Assembly (NCBI GenBank): GCA_910591455.2
Contig: OU342809.1
Span: 19,695,427 to 19,759,426 of the forward strand
DNA: 64,000 nt
DNA from: Pholis gunnellus
Lineage: Eukaryota; Chordata; Actinopteri; Perciformes; Pholidae
Reading direction: 5' to 3'
This document shows, in pieces, positions 12,001-27,100 of the stretch. The notes under the pieces are model-generated. The model did no database searches and was not told the DNA's origin. It worked only from the letters and a program-made list of their open reading frames with translations. The translations under genes were made by a program, and so were the position numbers. Positions within the stretch are counted from its first letter, which is position 1, and each line of letters opens with the position of its first letter.

Positions 12001-15000
12001 ACATCGTGCATTTGTTCCGTATGTCTTCATCAGCCGCCCGTCATAATCTACGTGGTGAACTCTGACTTAAATAAGCCTCCTCTTAGGAGATACCCATTAT
12101 TGGTGATTAGCTAAGAGACGTGGGCAATTCATGAGCCTTCAAAGTGGACTTTCATTTTTTTTGCCCAAGCTCTGTGCAGATCGCCATAATGCAGTTGTTT
12201 GTGTGAAAGCGCATTTCATATAAGCTTCTGAGTGTGGCATTTTTAGGTTTATACTTTAAATTTGACAAGAATGATATAATAGGAAGAAGAGAAATGACAC
12301 CGCAGCGCAGAACACAAAGCCAGGCAGCAGTTTTGTTATCTTTGGCGACAGAACATTCCTTGTTCCATAACGAGATGTTTTCAGCTAATGAGAGACATTA
12401 CCATCCTTGTGTGGGCCAAGAAACGAAGAGACACTTAACGAAATAAACTGTTTTTTACTTAAACTTTCCCTGTCTGGCTCGAGAAGAACCTTTGAGTATG
12501 GGCATAAAACGCATACATCTTTTTAGGTCTATTCGTGGCGTGGCTCTATGGATGGCGTTGTTGGTTGAACTGTACATCAGTTATCCCATCACTTTGGTCC
12601 GCTCTGAAATATCTCAGCCACTAATGATGATGATGGCATCCACTTATCCTGTAGCATATCTCTACATCCACATGATGGACGGGCACAAATATTTGTACAG
12701 ACACACTCATGGTTCCCAGAGGATGTATCCTAATGACTGTGGTGATGTCACAGCTGTACTTTGTGTTTGCTGCTAATTAGCAAATGTTAGCATGCTTAAC
12801 TAAGGCGGTTGTTATGGTAAACATGTTACGTGCTAAACATTAACATGGTGTTAGCATTCAGCTCAAGGAACAGCGTCACAGCGTAACAGTGCTGCTAACA
12901 TGGCTTTGGTCTTCAAGTGGAAACTAAGCCGATCAGGTTCAGCTGATTTACTAACATAAGCATCTCAAAGAAGAAAAGACGTTAAATCTTTAGTGGCAAG
13001 AGCGCCGCCATGTTGCCGTGCTCCTGCCTATGATGCTCTTCTTGTTGTTGATATTTTCCTGAATTCAAGAGTTTCAAATGTGAAAACGAGGCGGTTTAAA
13101 AAAATGTGTTAAATAAGTGTTTCCGGTAACATAAAAGAATGACTTCTAGATAAAGGTAACAGGGTCTGCAGTGCTAACAGCCTAGACCCTAATATTATTT
13201 ATTCTCACAAACACTTTTGAGACACTTTTGAAACACTAATGAAGAACTTATTCTTACTGTGATTTTGTAGATTTGTGATTGTTTCAGAGGATTACTTTCT
13301 GATTGGTTAATTTGGATTATTTATATCTTCGTGGTTGATTAGTTAGAAACACTATTTATTTTGTGCACTTGTTGGCGAAGAGCTCGGCTATTAAAGGTCA
13401 GTGTGGTGCAGTGTGTGCTTTTCCTATTCTCTCATTTCTACACCTGCTACAAAGACCTTGAGATCAGATTATAACTCTCATGAAGGACATTTGCTTCTGT
13501 CTTTCACACAGCGTACAGAATCACGTTGTCGAACTCTTGGTCTCTATGGCACCCAGTTTTAATAGCTAGCTTGAGTACCCGTTTATTATTTTCTTTTGTT
13601 TTGATTGTTTAATCCCAACCATACCTGGATTTTATGGTTCAGCCTGTTAACAGTGTGGACCGCCTCAGTTCCTCATTATCTCCTGAAGGCCTCACACGCC
13701 AGCAGTCGTCCCACACAGCTGTTTTCACTTACGTTGCCTGATTAGTGTGTTCAGGTACAGATTGGCGGCTCCCTCCCTCTCCAGTTATGTTGCATCTGTT
13801 GGGGTTTGTACAATTATAAATTGTCGTTATTAGCTCATAGAGATGGTGACATCACAGCGCTACGCCCAACTTCGGCCCGATTAGCTGTCCAACCTGCTAG
13901 GTTAACTGGACACCTGCTTGGATGTGCTGAGCCTTGAAGATCTCAGTAAGTGTTCAAGGACTAGCCTCTCTGTCTGCCTCTCACCATGTCCCATTCTCTT
14001 TGCCATCACTTGTCTCACTACCTCGGCTCGTACCCGTTAGCTGTCGCTCTACCCCGTCCCTCTCTCTCCCCGGCCCCTGGCATCACCATGACTAAACCCC
14101 AGATGGTGAGTCTTTCTTTCCCATCCCCCTGGAGGGTGGAGGCTCTCCACTCTGACTGGGTGCTAGATACTACTGCTGCTGCTGCTGCTGCTGCTGCAGC
14201 CCTTCTGGGGAGGGGGGGTTCCTATTTTCGCAACGCCCCCGGTGTGATTGTAAAAGAAGATTTAGTCCTATTAGATCTGGTAAATAAGGGCGGGCAGCCT
14301 GTGAGCAACATACTTGTTTCTGTTGTCTCGAAAGCAAATGGATTAACGGGGAATAGGATCAGGGCTTATGTGTTGCTCCGTCATGGCCCCGCTTCAGCTG
14401 ATTCCCGGTTTTGTGGATTATAAATGTAGAAAGCAGTTAACTTAACGTTACTTGCCAGTCTGGCCCAGGGCTGTCAAAATTGGCCACAAATGACGTTCAA
14501 ATATTTGTTCACTTTCAAAGGGGTAAAGCACCATGGATGAGGAACGGCGAAAGAGTTATCGATACCCCGTCATTTCACTACAAAACCCTAAATACGGTGG
14601 CAGCTGGCTGGAGGGAGATCGCTTTGCTTTTGGTTATAAGTGATTTCCAGTGTAGATCACATTATTAAACGTGTGATTTTTGTTTTGAAAGGTGCAAAGA
14701 TAGGAAGTACTACTCACTCATATTTCATGTGGTTAGGTCTCCTACTTATATTTGAAAATCTGTTTTATTTACTACTCGTATATTCAAATTTTGAATATGC
14801 GTTGACAACTCTAGTCTGACCTCAATAAAGTTTTGTTTATTTGAAGTGATAGCCAAGGGTGGTTGTGGTGAAGATGTGCGGCAGGATGGACTCCTGAGAT
14901 TGAGCACCACCATCGGGGTTCAGTAAAATCCCCGATAACGTGTTTACCTTCAACCCGAGGCTGCTTTACTTTAACGCAACAACAAGGATCCATTCTCATC

Positions 15001-17466
15001 TCAGATCAGCGCCGTTAACTCATCCCTCATCGCTTCCCCTTTCTGTCCCTTTCTCTCCCACCCGCTGACACATCCACAGCTCAGCCCATGTTTCAGCCTC
15101 GCAGACTCCAACCTCTGACACTCTCTTGCCAGATCAGGCTCCACATAAAGGCCCCGAGACTTTTTTTCACACTCTGGGAGTACCCCTCGAAGATCAAGAA
15201 CCGCTTTGCATGTCTTTTTTTTTCTTTTTCTAATGCCCTCCCTTGCATGCGCTGTGAGGGTGGCTTTGTAAGGGGGCTGCTGCCCCTCCCCCCAATTGTG
15301 ATTGACAAGTGAGAGCAGCAGTACATGCATCAGATGGTTTCACATGGGGAGTGTGTGCACAGAGGGGGAGGCAGAGGGGCACATACACCGGGGTTTGTTT
15401 CAGCCAGCTCCATTGTTGAAGCTCCCCATGGTTCCCTCTGTCTGTCTCCAGCCCCTCCAGTGATGCCGTCTCACTTTGTGCCTCAGCGGCTGCTTGTAGA
15501 GACGAGAAGCCTGAGAGAAACCCAGTGACGAGAACTTCACCAAACCAGGCCCTGAAAACTTAGTGGGGTCACTGGTTCGCGTGTTTGGCGTGCTTAGAAA
15601 CAGCGTTTTGTGTTGATTTGTCTGTTTCAACAGCACAGTAAGAGGAGGTAATAAAGAGTTCCTGTAGGAAACACACTCCTCAACAGTAGGATGTATAAAG
15701 AGGGAGGGAGCATTGGGAATATTAGTCTAAAAGGTTGAGTTGACTTCTTTTTTTTTATCGCAACGCTGACCAGAGTGTTGTCTGAGAGCTGGCACAAGGG
15801 GATGCAGGGGGGTGGGTGTCTGTGGGGCCTTATGGGGGGGGGGCAGACTGGCACACACTTGGCTGACTACATGGATTGCTGGAGGCCACAGGCTTAAGTA
15901 AGGATCTCTGGTTGGCACACTCTGAATGTTCTCAGCCCCACATCTTTACACATGTTGTCAAAATACTAACTGGTGACCCATAACACATGTTATGTCTGAA
16001 TGGCCGTTGACAATACAACACATTGCATTGTTGTGGGCGTGTTGTTCCGTTACTAGTGGCGACACAATAAAATGCAATCCAGGAACACGCCGCCTCACTC
16101 TGGATGATGTTGCGTTGCAGCAAAAGTTGAGCAAGTTCCAACTGTTTTACGAAGCCCTCTGCATTGGCGCCTTCATTGCGTCAATGGAGGGGCGCCATTC
16201 ATATGAATGAGCAGACATTCAGACCCAAAATTAATTTGGTAGTAGAAGTACAGTTGTAGGAAGCACTTAAGGCTCATCAGACACCAGAACATTCATTAAT
16301 GCATTGTAATACTCTGAAAAGATGTTAAAGCAGAAACTTCTATTTTTTTAAATACAGTGTTCACGAAACAATAAATACAAATAATCTACTAGGAATGCGC
16401 GCCAACAGGCTGAATTCAAATAACTAGAACCAAAAAGACCCAACACCGTCCTCTCATGTTAAATGTTGCATTCAACACAATACAAAGACTACAACTAGTT
16501 CTCAAAATACAGTACCTACTGATTCAGTAGCATATTCAAACAGCTTACACTTTTTGAGAAGGCATAGACTTCCTGGTGTACATAGTACACTAATGATTTT
16601 GACTTTTGATATACAAGCATCAGCGTCTTACTCAACCAGCAATGAAGATCTCTAGTGTCTTCAGCCTTTATTTGACAAACCTGTGCTCAGGGAGGCGCAG
16701 AAGATCCTGAACACAACACATGTGATGTGTTGCCTTCAGGCAGACGGTTCAAAAGACCATTCAGTAATATTTCATGATTTTATTTAGGGACTAAGATATT
16801 GCAATTTGCTTATATATTATCTGGTTTGATTATTCCCAGTTTAATTATTTTAAAGAAGCATTGTCTCACACTCAACATGTGAATTGAAGCACGTCCATGC
16901 GTATGTATGTATGTATTCGCTGCGGGACAATAAAGTAAATCTTATCTTAACTTCCTGTGATACACAGAGAAAAAGAGATGCAAGATATACACCGTTCACT
17001 ATACATGTTGGAATCAAACACCTTCTGTAAAGGTTACTCTTCCTCTCCTGTCAATAAGCTGTCTCCTCCTGTCTTTTTGCTTTGACTCCGCGGCTGCAAG
17101 CCATCTGCTCCATGTTGTTTTCTCCGTTTCTAGACTCCTCCCTCTGACGTCTACAACCATACTGGTCAGGGACCTTTTTTTTCCTCCTCCTCAGGGCCAG
17201 CAGGCAAAGATTTTACCGAAATGTTTGTGTGGGCGTGTGCACGTGTATGTGGGTGCATGTTTATGCAGTCAGCGAATGGGACCTCTGGGATGTCAGCTGA
17301 AGCAGGAAGCGCCATTTTCATATAAGGAAGTCGATGATGTGGTTTCCTCAGAGCTGACAGTGGAAGCATGCGAGGCCTCCCATCTCCTGGGCTTAATGAT
17401 TTTCACCCTCATAGCAAGCAGGGTAGGCCAAGGCAAAGGGTCTTAGGAAGGATCTGTCCATGGCTC

Positions 17467-17561
<95 letters not shown>

Positions 17562-19907
17562 CTCCACTACCCCTTCATACAGCCCTGCCACCTGTCCCTT
17601 TTAGCCCTGAGGCACTATAATAAAACTCAGTTGGAAGTTGAAACTGACCTTACAGGAGAAAAGGGTTTAATTTTTTCTTTACAGTAGTGTAGCCTATAAG
17701 CTATATTTAGTGTTGGTGGCTGCTCCCACCTGGTAGTGCAGCTCAGTGAGATCAACTGTTCTTCAACGGTTCTTCCTGTTCACATATTTTCATAAACAAA
17801 TGGTGCCCTCGCCTGTAGGCTCTAGTTGTTTTGAATGTGTCATAATGCTAGTCACGACAGGTGTGGAGTACACAACCTTCCACTGTGGCTCAGACAGACA
17901 TGTTGTAGATCAAGAATAACCGTCCAGGCAAAAGCAGCCAACAAGTTCTTGTTTTGATGCGTCTGGCAGCAGCTGAAAGATGTTCGTCGCTCCCCTCTGA
18001 TGATCAGATGAACGGTACATCCTGAGGATGCGAGGGGGCGTCTTCCTGCGGTGTTATGGCTGATGTGTGCGCATGTTTGTCATGTGGCAGGAGGTGGTTA
18101 CGAATGGGGGGGTGGGGGGTGTTGTCAGATGATGGCTCCTGGAGGAACCATGTGGGAGATGAAAGTGGGAGGGGAGTGGGGGAGGAAGAAATAAAGAAAG
18201 AAGGAGAGGAAGAGAGAGGGCCCTTTACACAACAAACAGGCCTCCCTTCCCCCCCTCCCACTGGCTGTGCACACATCCTCCAACTGTTGGTGATATAGAC
18301 CCCGGAGGAGCTGTTAACGGCAGTGGCATGGAAAGTATCTGCTGTGAGGCTAGAGCCAGAGAGGCCAACCCCCGATACTATGGTCTCTGTGGATCTGCCA
18401 CAACCTTGGGCCTTCTGATACATATGCCGCTCCACTGCATATCACTACCCCATGACACTCTCTCTCTGTCTCTCTCTTTCTTGCTGCATGCATTGGCCAG
18501 ACACTCGTACGTCCTTTTTATCTCAGTTTCTCTCCCTCTACCGATATGAATGGGACACATCACAGGGCCATCGGTGTCTACTGAGGAAAGCACATTTCAC
18601 TTTTATCTGCAAATGCAGATGGTGTGTTCTGCCTTGAACTCAGTGTAGCCTTGACGTCTTCTTTCTTTTGAAAAGTCTGCTCCTCTCCTTTCTCAGATGA
18701 TTTACGTCACATGTCTCGTAACATTTACCATCCCGGTTCTCGTGTCAAGCAGAGACCTGGAGCTGTGTCCTCCTCCTCGTGGGGGCTCATCTTTTAGCTT
18801 GGCATCATTAAACCCCTTTTATATAGCAGATGTGCGTGTGATGCAGTATTTCTGAATGCGCGTTGGACCCATTCTTATGAGATAGTCACAGGGGAATCTC
18901 TGGTTGTGACCTTAAGCAGAGACTCCAGTCTGCAGTAATGTGCTACACATTCCACTGGTAAACCATAGACCATCCTAATAGAGATGCATGCTCATCAAAG
19001 CCAGGCATCCAACCAAGAGTTGGGTTAGGAGGAGGGTCCTAACTAAGAATTGACTGACATGCGTCAACCCGTTCTTAACCTTGAGCCTTCCTGACTTTGA
19101 CCAACATCAACCGCATGTTCTTTGTGGACCGGATGCTCGTCGTCTACATGGGCCCAAATCTATCCATGACTGAAGCATCAGCCCACAGCATACACACTTG
19201 TAATATTAAAAAGATGATGCAAACCTACATAATGGGAAGAACTCTTTAAGGACCGCCTCCTACACGACACAAGTGCGGTGAGTGAAGTAGACATTTCTGT
19301 CACGGCTTGCCCATGTCGGCATTATGTGAGAGACACAAGAACAGATCGCTGGTGACAGGTGTTACTTCTCACACTGTTTGCCTGTTTCTATTTAATACAT
19401 TGAAAGGTGAGACTGCACCTTGAACACTTTTTCAAACACAGATTTTCTGTCCAGAGGCTGCTCTGCCCCCCCCCCCACTGTGCCAAAAATACAATTTTTG
19501 TAGGATCCTTGCAGATCACAACAGGAGATCTGCTCCGTCCTCCGCTACTGTGCAGCCAGCCAACGGCTCCGGCTTGAGTGGGGGGACAATGTGTGGAGGG
19601 AGCCGAGAGATAAGGAGTACAGAGAGAGGAGGAGAAGAGTGGGGTGGAGAGAGGAGAAAGGGTGTTGTCAGGGGAATAATAGAATGTCTCAGAGGCCCTT
19701 GTAGGCACCGTGCAGCAAGACAGGGGGAGGAAAATGGTGTGGAAGAGAGGAATAAGAGGTTAAGCCAGCGAGAGAGAGAGAAAGAGCAGGGGAGTCGGGT
19801 GAGAGGAGCAGCAAATACCTTCAGGGCAGATTGCTGATTGCAAGCCAGGCCTACAGAAGGGCTGTGGTGATGACACACCTTTTGACAAGCCTCGACTCTC
19901 CCTCCGT

Positions 19908-19948
<41 letters not shown>

Positions 19949-22900
19949 ATGAATTGCCCGATTTGTTTAGTGAGAAATATGGCAGTTTGGCTCGAGGATT
20001 TATACTCTTTTAAAGCTTACCACTCAGCGCTCTTATCTTTTGAGTCCCATTGATCATTAATACGAAGCAGTCAAAGTACTGCAAAGTGTTTATTCTGTTG
20101 AGACACGTGTGTGTACAATGAATGTCGGTAAAAGTGTGTTTTCTGTCTGTTGTTGACCTCATGTTTGCCAAAGGTTGCGTGTTGTGTCCTTCTAGTGTGT
20201 TGGTTTGATCGCTGCTTTTCGTGTGTACGTGCTGATAGAGGGGGGGGGGGGGAGGTTACCACAGGACCTCGTCCCTCGCAGCCCGTCATCGAGATGAGTG
20301 TCAGTTAGCACCGGGCCTCACAGGGATTGGACGTATGGCCGAAAGAACGGCACACACACTCCATTAATTCCCCTTCCTTCTGCCATCGGAGATGCAGTGT
20401 GGCACTTCAAAGGTGGAGCAGGGTGTTGTTAATCCAGGGGCCGTAGCAAGCCCTCCACTCTGCCGCGCCGCACTCAACTCTCAGACTCGTCCCCTGGCCG
20501 TGTCCCCCCCCCCCCCCCCCCCCCCCCTCGGGCCTTTTGCGAAGTGTGATCAAAGTGCAGTCTGTCTCTGACGGATGGGCTCACTCTGGCCCAGAGGCTG
20601 CCTGACAGGGGGACCAGGAAGTGGAAGGGACTGTGACACAGGATCTCTCTGCATCCTATGCACATGTGCTTGTACACACAGGGATACGTACTCTATGCTT
20701 TCTATCCTTTTAAGGATCATAGTTCATGGCTATGGCATAGTTCTGCTGCTGAGTAGCGTACGTACGCGTGAACAAGCACATGCACTTGCTTGAGCAACAG
20801 TCTCTGTTGTGAAAGCGCTGCCTCCCTTGACGTAGGCTACATGAAACTATATCACTATATTCTTTACATTTCTGGTCTTTTACTGTAAATGTGTGATGGC
20901 ACACATCTTTCAGCCAGTTGCTGTGACATCACGTGACTGGACTTCAGTCACCATGGCAAGACGAGGACTGTTTTTGAGATGTCCTGCTACCTTTTAGACC
21001 TAAAATATCATCTTGTGTGCTCTTGCCTTCCTCTCACGTGCTCAGACTCACCAAGTCTTCCTGCTTATGGCTTCTTGTTGAATTATTTTGTATTAATATT
21101 CTTCAGAGTCCGTCTCATTTGCCACTGTGAGCGTGTTGATTTGTAGACTTTTAACTTGGTCATTAGAATGCGTTCATAAAACCTAATGAACCGTTCTTTT
21201 AGTGAGACGTAGCTGTTTTTTTTTTATTTCCAGTCATCAGAGTTGCTCTCCTGGTATCGTTCTTTAGCGTCAGTCGGAAACAAAAGCGGGCTCTTGAGTC
21301 TCCCTCTCTTCTAACCTCAAGTCACAACATTAATCTTGTCCTCTTTTTTTCAACTTCTTTTCTCAACCTCCTCCTCCTCCTCCTCTGTTTGTCATCGTCC
21401 TGACTTGTCGGCTCCTGGTGTCCGTCGTTCTCCGTGGCGGGGAGGAGTGTACGCTGACCTTTGGTGACCGCCATGTTCCTCTAGAGAGAGGCAGACTGAG
21501 AAGAGATGAGTGAGTGCACAATAGTCCAACGTGCCTCCTTGTCCTTGAGATGATTTTGGACCTTTTTATTTTTTGTTTTAACCCCTTGAACCTGAGGATA
21601 GAGAAAGAGTGACACAGAGAGAGAGAGTTTGGATCTGTTGCTAGTGTGAGAGCAAGGACTAGGAGGTGTAAGGAGTGGTCAGCTGTAGGCAGACATGTTC
21701 TGTTTGGCTCCAGCCTGAAGGGGCTTGTTTGCAACCTGCATAAGGGGGCTTTAAGTGAAATGGACACTTGGCTGACGGAGCACTCTGCATTTGCATTTCT
21801 GCCCTCTCAGCCTCCTGTTCCCTCTGTTTCTCTCGCTCTCCCCTCCTGTTCTACTCCTGAGCTTTTTGGGGTATCATTTGGGAAAGCAGTGCATGCTGGG
21901 AAGCTGTGTGGGGTGCTGCGTTTTGGTTGGTCAGCAAAGGAGAGGAGGAGGAGGGAGGGAAGGGGGGGGGCACGGCTGTGTTGCAGCTCTAGGCCCCTGC
22001 TGCCTCCCATCTCTCCTCGGCGCTTTCAGGCCTTTTAGAGTTTGCTCTGCCGGTTACTGCCGCTTCATGAAACCTCAATGGAGGAAACACAATGCCAGGA
22101 GAGAGGGGTCATGGCTGAACTTGAACCTCTGCTTCAGCCAAACAACCACTGGCAAACCAAGAAGCCCGAATCAGACAACGACAAATTCCAACCGCCCCTC
22201 CTGCTGTCTGCCTCTGCCAGCTTACCTTACACTGGAACCAGCTCTGTCGAAAACATATGCAGAGGGCTCAGGAATATCACGTCTTATTCTTCATTCATTA
22301 TCTCAACGTACAGACATTTCCTTTCCTCATGTGATGACCACCGATCGTTTGATACGTTATTAATCCCCTGTGTTTAATAATGCCTTTGCCTTATTGAAAG
22401 AGTTTTCCTTTCAAGCTCCTCTGGTTTCATAATTTTGCAGCTGAGCTGTGTTAATAATTAGTAATATCTTATATATGTAGTGTGTATTCTTCACGTGTGT
22501 ATTGACCCTGCGCTCTCTTTTGTTGTGTTTCTCCAGGAGTTGGAGAAGGCCCTGTCGGAGCAGGACTTGGACTTCCTCAGGGACCTCATTGCTTGTCTTT
22601 TGCAGGGCTGCTACCAGCGCAATGACATCACGTAAGTATAGAGTGAGAAGAACAAAGTATCTGGTAAATATCGGCAAAGGCGGTTGAAACTAATGTCAGT
22701 GCAGCTTAACACAATAGTTGGATGAGGTTTTGAGTCGGGGCCGAAGGAGAAGTTAACTGGAATCACTGGTGTAGATAATAACAAAACGTTGACAGTAGTA
22801 ACGAATGATACTGTAGTCTGGCGGTAAAGAGGTACGCACGGTTCACAATTCAATCTGACCATAGTTGTGGTTCACAGTGTCACAGAGTGTCCAGTGTTCT

Positions 22901-24069
22901 CTCCATTAGGGCTGCGAATCATTCAAAGTGTTGTGATAAGATACCAATATGAAATTGAACCCAAACCCAACTGGCAACCCAAACTTTGTTTGGATATATC
23001 AATAATATACTGTATCAATATATATACAATATCAATAATATACTGGCAACCCAAACTTTGTTTGGGTTGCCATACCACAAAAGTATATTATTGATATATC
23101 TTGCTTTGAGAAATACAAAACGATTAAACAAATTAAGCTGAAGTCTGAAATGCATAAGCACAATCTGCCATATAAGAGCTTTGCTTAAGAAAAATGGTTT
23201 AAATTAGGAACATTTTAATTTCAATGTAAAATGCAAAGTGATGAATTGTACCAGGAATGCTAAGCTAGCTTGGGGTACTTAGTAGTTCTAAAGGATAAAG
23301 GGCGAGGGAATACCGTACAAGACCACCTGCGTCCTAATGTGTAATGTGCTTAAAGCACCTGCACTCCAGGTCTTAGGTCTTAATCTTGCCAGACCTAGAA
23401 TAGTGGAAGCATCTCCTTTTTAAATAAAACATCAGAGGCACAGTGGAAAATAATCAATACAGGGTTTTTTTTTCTGACATGTAGCTGCCAGGATAAAAGC
23501 AGTATTTCCATCTACTTTAAATTAGTCATAGCACCCAAGAGGCTTCACAGGAAGTCTGAGTCACCGGCACAATGACTCGCTGAGGCGTCAGAATTTACTC
23601 ACCATGCGATGACTTACGGTCTGTGGTGAAAGAGTGCTCTACTACTACGGCAATACATGTGTACAGCTCAGCCACTGAAACTTTTTTTTTCTCCTCTGTA
23701 ACCAAATGATGGGAGAAAGTGAGTTCTTATTCAAATCCACAAATGGCTTTAATCTCTCATGGGGCTCCCCCCCCCCCCCCTTTCGAACACACCTCCTACC
23801 CTCGCCCATCATCAGAAAGAAGCATAGTGGTCCCAGTGAACCGATATAAGTAGAGAGGCAGGAATGATCCAGTTCTTCCACCCAGGCAACCGGTAACAGG
23901 AGGACAACCTGCTTTATTGGAGTGGACAGGCGCTGGCATCCCGGGGGTGGCTGCTCAGCGCTAGCCTTTCACAGAGCTGCCCTTTTCATCCGCACGTGTT
24001 AAACGCTCTGCCGGAGCGGGGGAGAGGAGGGAGGGGGAGGCATGTTGGGGAGAACGAGGGACAGAGAGT

Positions 24070-24106
<37 letters not shown>

Positions 24107-27100
24107 GGGGTAGGGGGGGCTGCAGCTGTGTGAAAAGTGCACACTGCTCTTTCAAGATAAGCCATTTTTCTGGCCCTCTTTCTCTGTGCCGTTGCGTAGA
24201 TGCTCACCCCTGCCCCGAGCCCTTGTTCTGTTTCGGCTGGGTCGGAACTGAAAGGTACAGATTAATCGGCAAGACCTGAACCGGAACCAACATTTATTTA
24301 CCAGCTTCCACTCATAGCAGAGATACAACCGCACTCACCCATTCAAGGAAATGAGTGCAGCCCCTGTCTCAAAGCCGATAGGGCCAGTTTGAACTTTGTT
24401 AGTTTCCTAAGCCGTGCCTTCTAAAAGGACACTAGTTGATTTTGAGGCGTGTTGGCCTAACAATGTGCACACAGCATTTGCAATTTAATTGGTTGCATTT
24501 ATCCATACTGACATATCTCAATGGACCAATAAAAACATTTTTATTATTTGTTATAATAAACTTAATTACTTAATTTTGTAATTGATACATACCAAAGTTC
24601 CTTATAACCTCATGATCTAATAAACATTTGTAACAAGTCACGAATCTAACATAAATGAATCCTTCATTTAGGGGTTACAACTAATAGAATCCTAAGTATT
24701 ATTCGAATAAAAAGTCTGCTTTATTTGTATAGCCCTACAAGCACGTTTCAAATGTATTTACAGTGGATGAGCATACTTTAATAGAACTAATCATCAGTTA
24801 CAAAACAAACTCAGGAAACAACAGTTAACCACAAGACACAAGTAGGACAAAAGGGACGTACCGAACCCTCCTAGTCTGGCTTTACCTGCTCAGCACCACC
24901 ACCCTGAGATCCTCACATAGCAAAGGCACCATCGCACCTCTCCACACTAACAATAGATCCTAGGTGGGGGGGGAACTGAACCAGAATGGTTAATTGTGCC
25001 GACTATTTAAAGACAAAACTCCGGAGTAGTTGCTGACACACAATGAGACAACCACACCAAGAAAAACAAAACATTATTGTGATAATGTAATAGTACATCA
25101 GTGTTTTTTTTTGTAATGTATTTGCTCTGCTGGCATGCGGGCCCAAATAACCGGTCAGTGTTTGTATCTGAAGAGATTTGACCTGCTGTTGAAAAGGTTT
25201 TCATACTGTTTAAAGTTGAGAAACCTATCGCGCCTGCCTCTGTCACTCTCGGTCTCTCATCCGTTCCTTTGCCCTGCCCTTTAGCCCCCAGGCATTTAGC
25301 AGTTACCTGGACGACATCATCAGCTACCGGTGGGAGCTGGAGGAGGGGAAACCCCACCCACTGCGAGAGGGTCCCTTTGAGAATCTCCCTCCTCGCACTC
25401 AGGTGGAACTGCTGCACCGGCTGTGCGACTACCGCCTGGATGCTGCTGACGTCTTTGACCTGCTCAAGGTAAACGTCCACGAGGACCCGCTCAAACTATC
25501 AAGACATATTGGGTTTTATGCATTATACTCGGGTACTGTATTGAAATACAAAAACACAGATGAAGCTACATCACTTAATGTGTAAACCACTGAAATATGA
25601 CCTACATAGCCTGTAAGCATTGCATCCCATTAACACTTTATGGTCGGTACGTTAAAAAAAACCTGCGACTACTTTAATTAGTTTTGACCTTTTTAGCAGT
25701 AAAATGAGTTTAAATGGATACCGTGTGTGAGTATAATTCATCAGGGCTCCTGATTTCAGCTGACAGCACCGCTAACACAGAACAGGTTGGTGAATTTTAA
25801 AGCACGACACATTTTCATTCTTTTAATCAACACTGGGATTATTTTATGTGGGCGAAAGAAGAGCTGTACGATTCTCATTTACATTTACACCTGAACTTGC
25901 AACGGAATGCTTGCGGTCTAACTGAATTTATAAGTAATGAAGTTTATATTACACCTAACAAAGGAAATATCACCTCAACATATATCGTGGAATTAACTTT
26001 AGTACATCTAATAATAACCTGACCGTTTTACTTCCGTCAGTTTATAATTTCCCTCTAATATATTCTACAGCTTTCTCACCAGAGCAGTTCTTTCCAAATA
26101 AATCAGCAGATTCGATTTCCGAATGTACTCAGAAAGATACTGAAAGTGCTCCGTGTCTGTATATGATTCACAGCCATGTAGGCTCAAAGGACTTGAATGA
26201 CATCACCTGCTAATGACGGATGATTTAAAATCCCAGTCCTACACATGATTTAAGAAATGTGATGCCCCCCCCCCCCCCCCATCAGGGACTGGATGCAGAC
26301 AGCTTGAGAGTGGAGCCGCTGGGGCAGGATGGAAATGGAGCCCTCTACTGGTACTTCTATGGCACTCGCATGTACAAAGAAGAGCCAGTCGAGAGCAAAG
26401 CAGAGAAGATCAGGTAAATAGCACCGGGCATTTTGTATCGTCTTCCTCCGTCCAGTACAACAAGAACAGATGTCATGTCACTGGTCATGTTTTTTTCTGT
26501 GGTTAACTAGTGCATGTGGTAAGTGTTGACCCTCATTTACAGGCCTGTTAAGGGTTACACATAGAGCTCTCATATTATTATTATTGCTTGGTTAAAAGGC
26601 TGTAATTTTAAAGACTTGATGTTGTTTTTCAGTGAAACCACTGAGCTGGCATTACCAGGGAAAAAGAAAAGGGGAAGACCACCAAAGAAGATAAAACTGG
26701 AAGAACCTCAGCTATGGTGAGAATAAACATTTAACTGTCACAACAGATGCCATGGCTGTGTCCACAGATGATAGAGAGGGTTTGAACGATCATGACTCAT
26801 GAAAATGATGCATGATCAGAGTTTTGAAGATCCCTCAGTGAGTCGTTGACTGCTGTACCTGAAATGTATTTAAATATTAATAGAGTATTTCTTGGCCACG
26901 TACTCGCATACACCAACCATATTCTCACCACAAGTGTAGACCCCTTGTATTTTAATTGACTCTGTGGGAAAAACGTGCTCATCGTGGAAAATATCATGGA
27001 GGTCATATAAATTTCAGTATATGTTGCAGTATATTTACCGTCATCGTAGCTACTGTGCAGTTTGAATTTGGCTGTAAGTGCAAGGGAACTGAAAGGTTAG

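Larger units (their letters stand above)
7563..22536 (+). other. cecr2 intron 1 (15 kb)
   Basis: Long first intron. It contains microsatellites, homopolymer runs and old interspersed repeats listed separately. No exon with a family match was seen on either strand. Its 5' kilobase is CpG-rich and may hold regulatory sequence. Confidence 0.75.

Noticed and set aside
13986..14423. 145-codon frame with a polyalanine run
   Set aside because: Driven by the CTG repeat in cecr2 intron 1; no family match.
17368..17687. Frames with poly-Thr/His or poly-Cys/Val
   Set aside because: Translations of the CA microsatellite.
21791..22363. 190-codon plus-strand frame
   Set aside because: Lies in cecr2 intron 1, has no splice or start context, low-complexity composition and no recognised domain.
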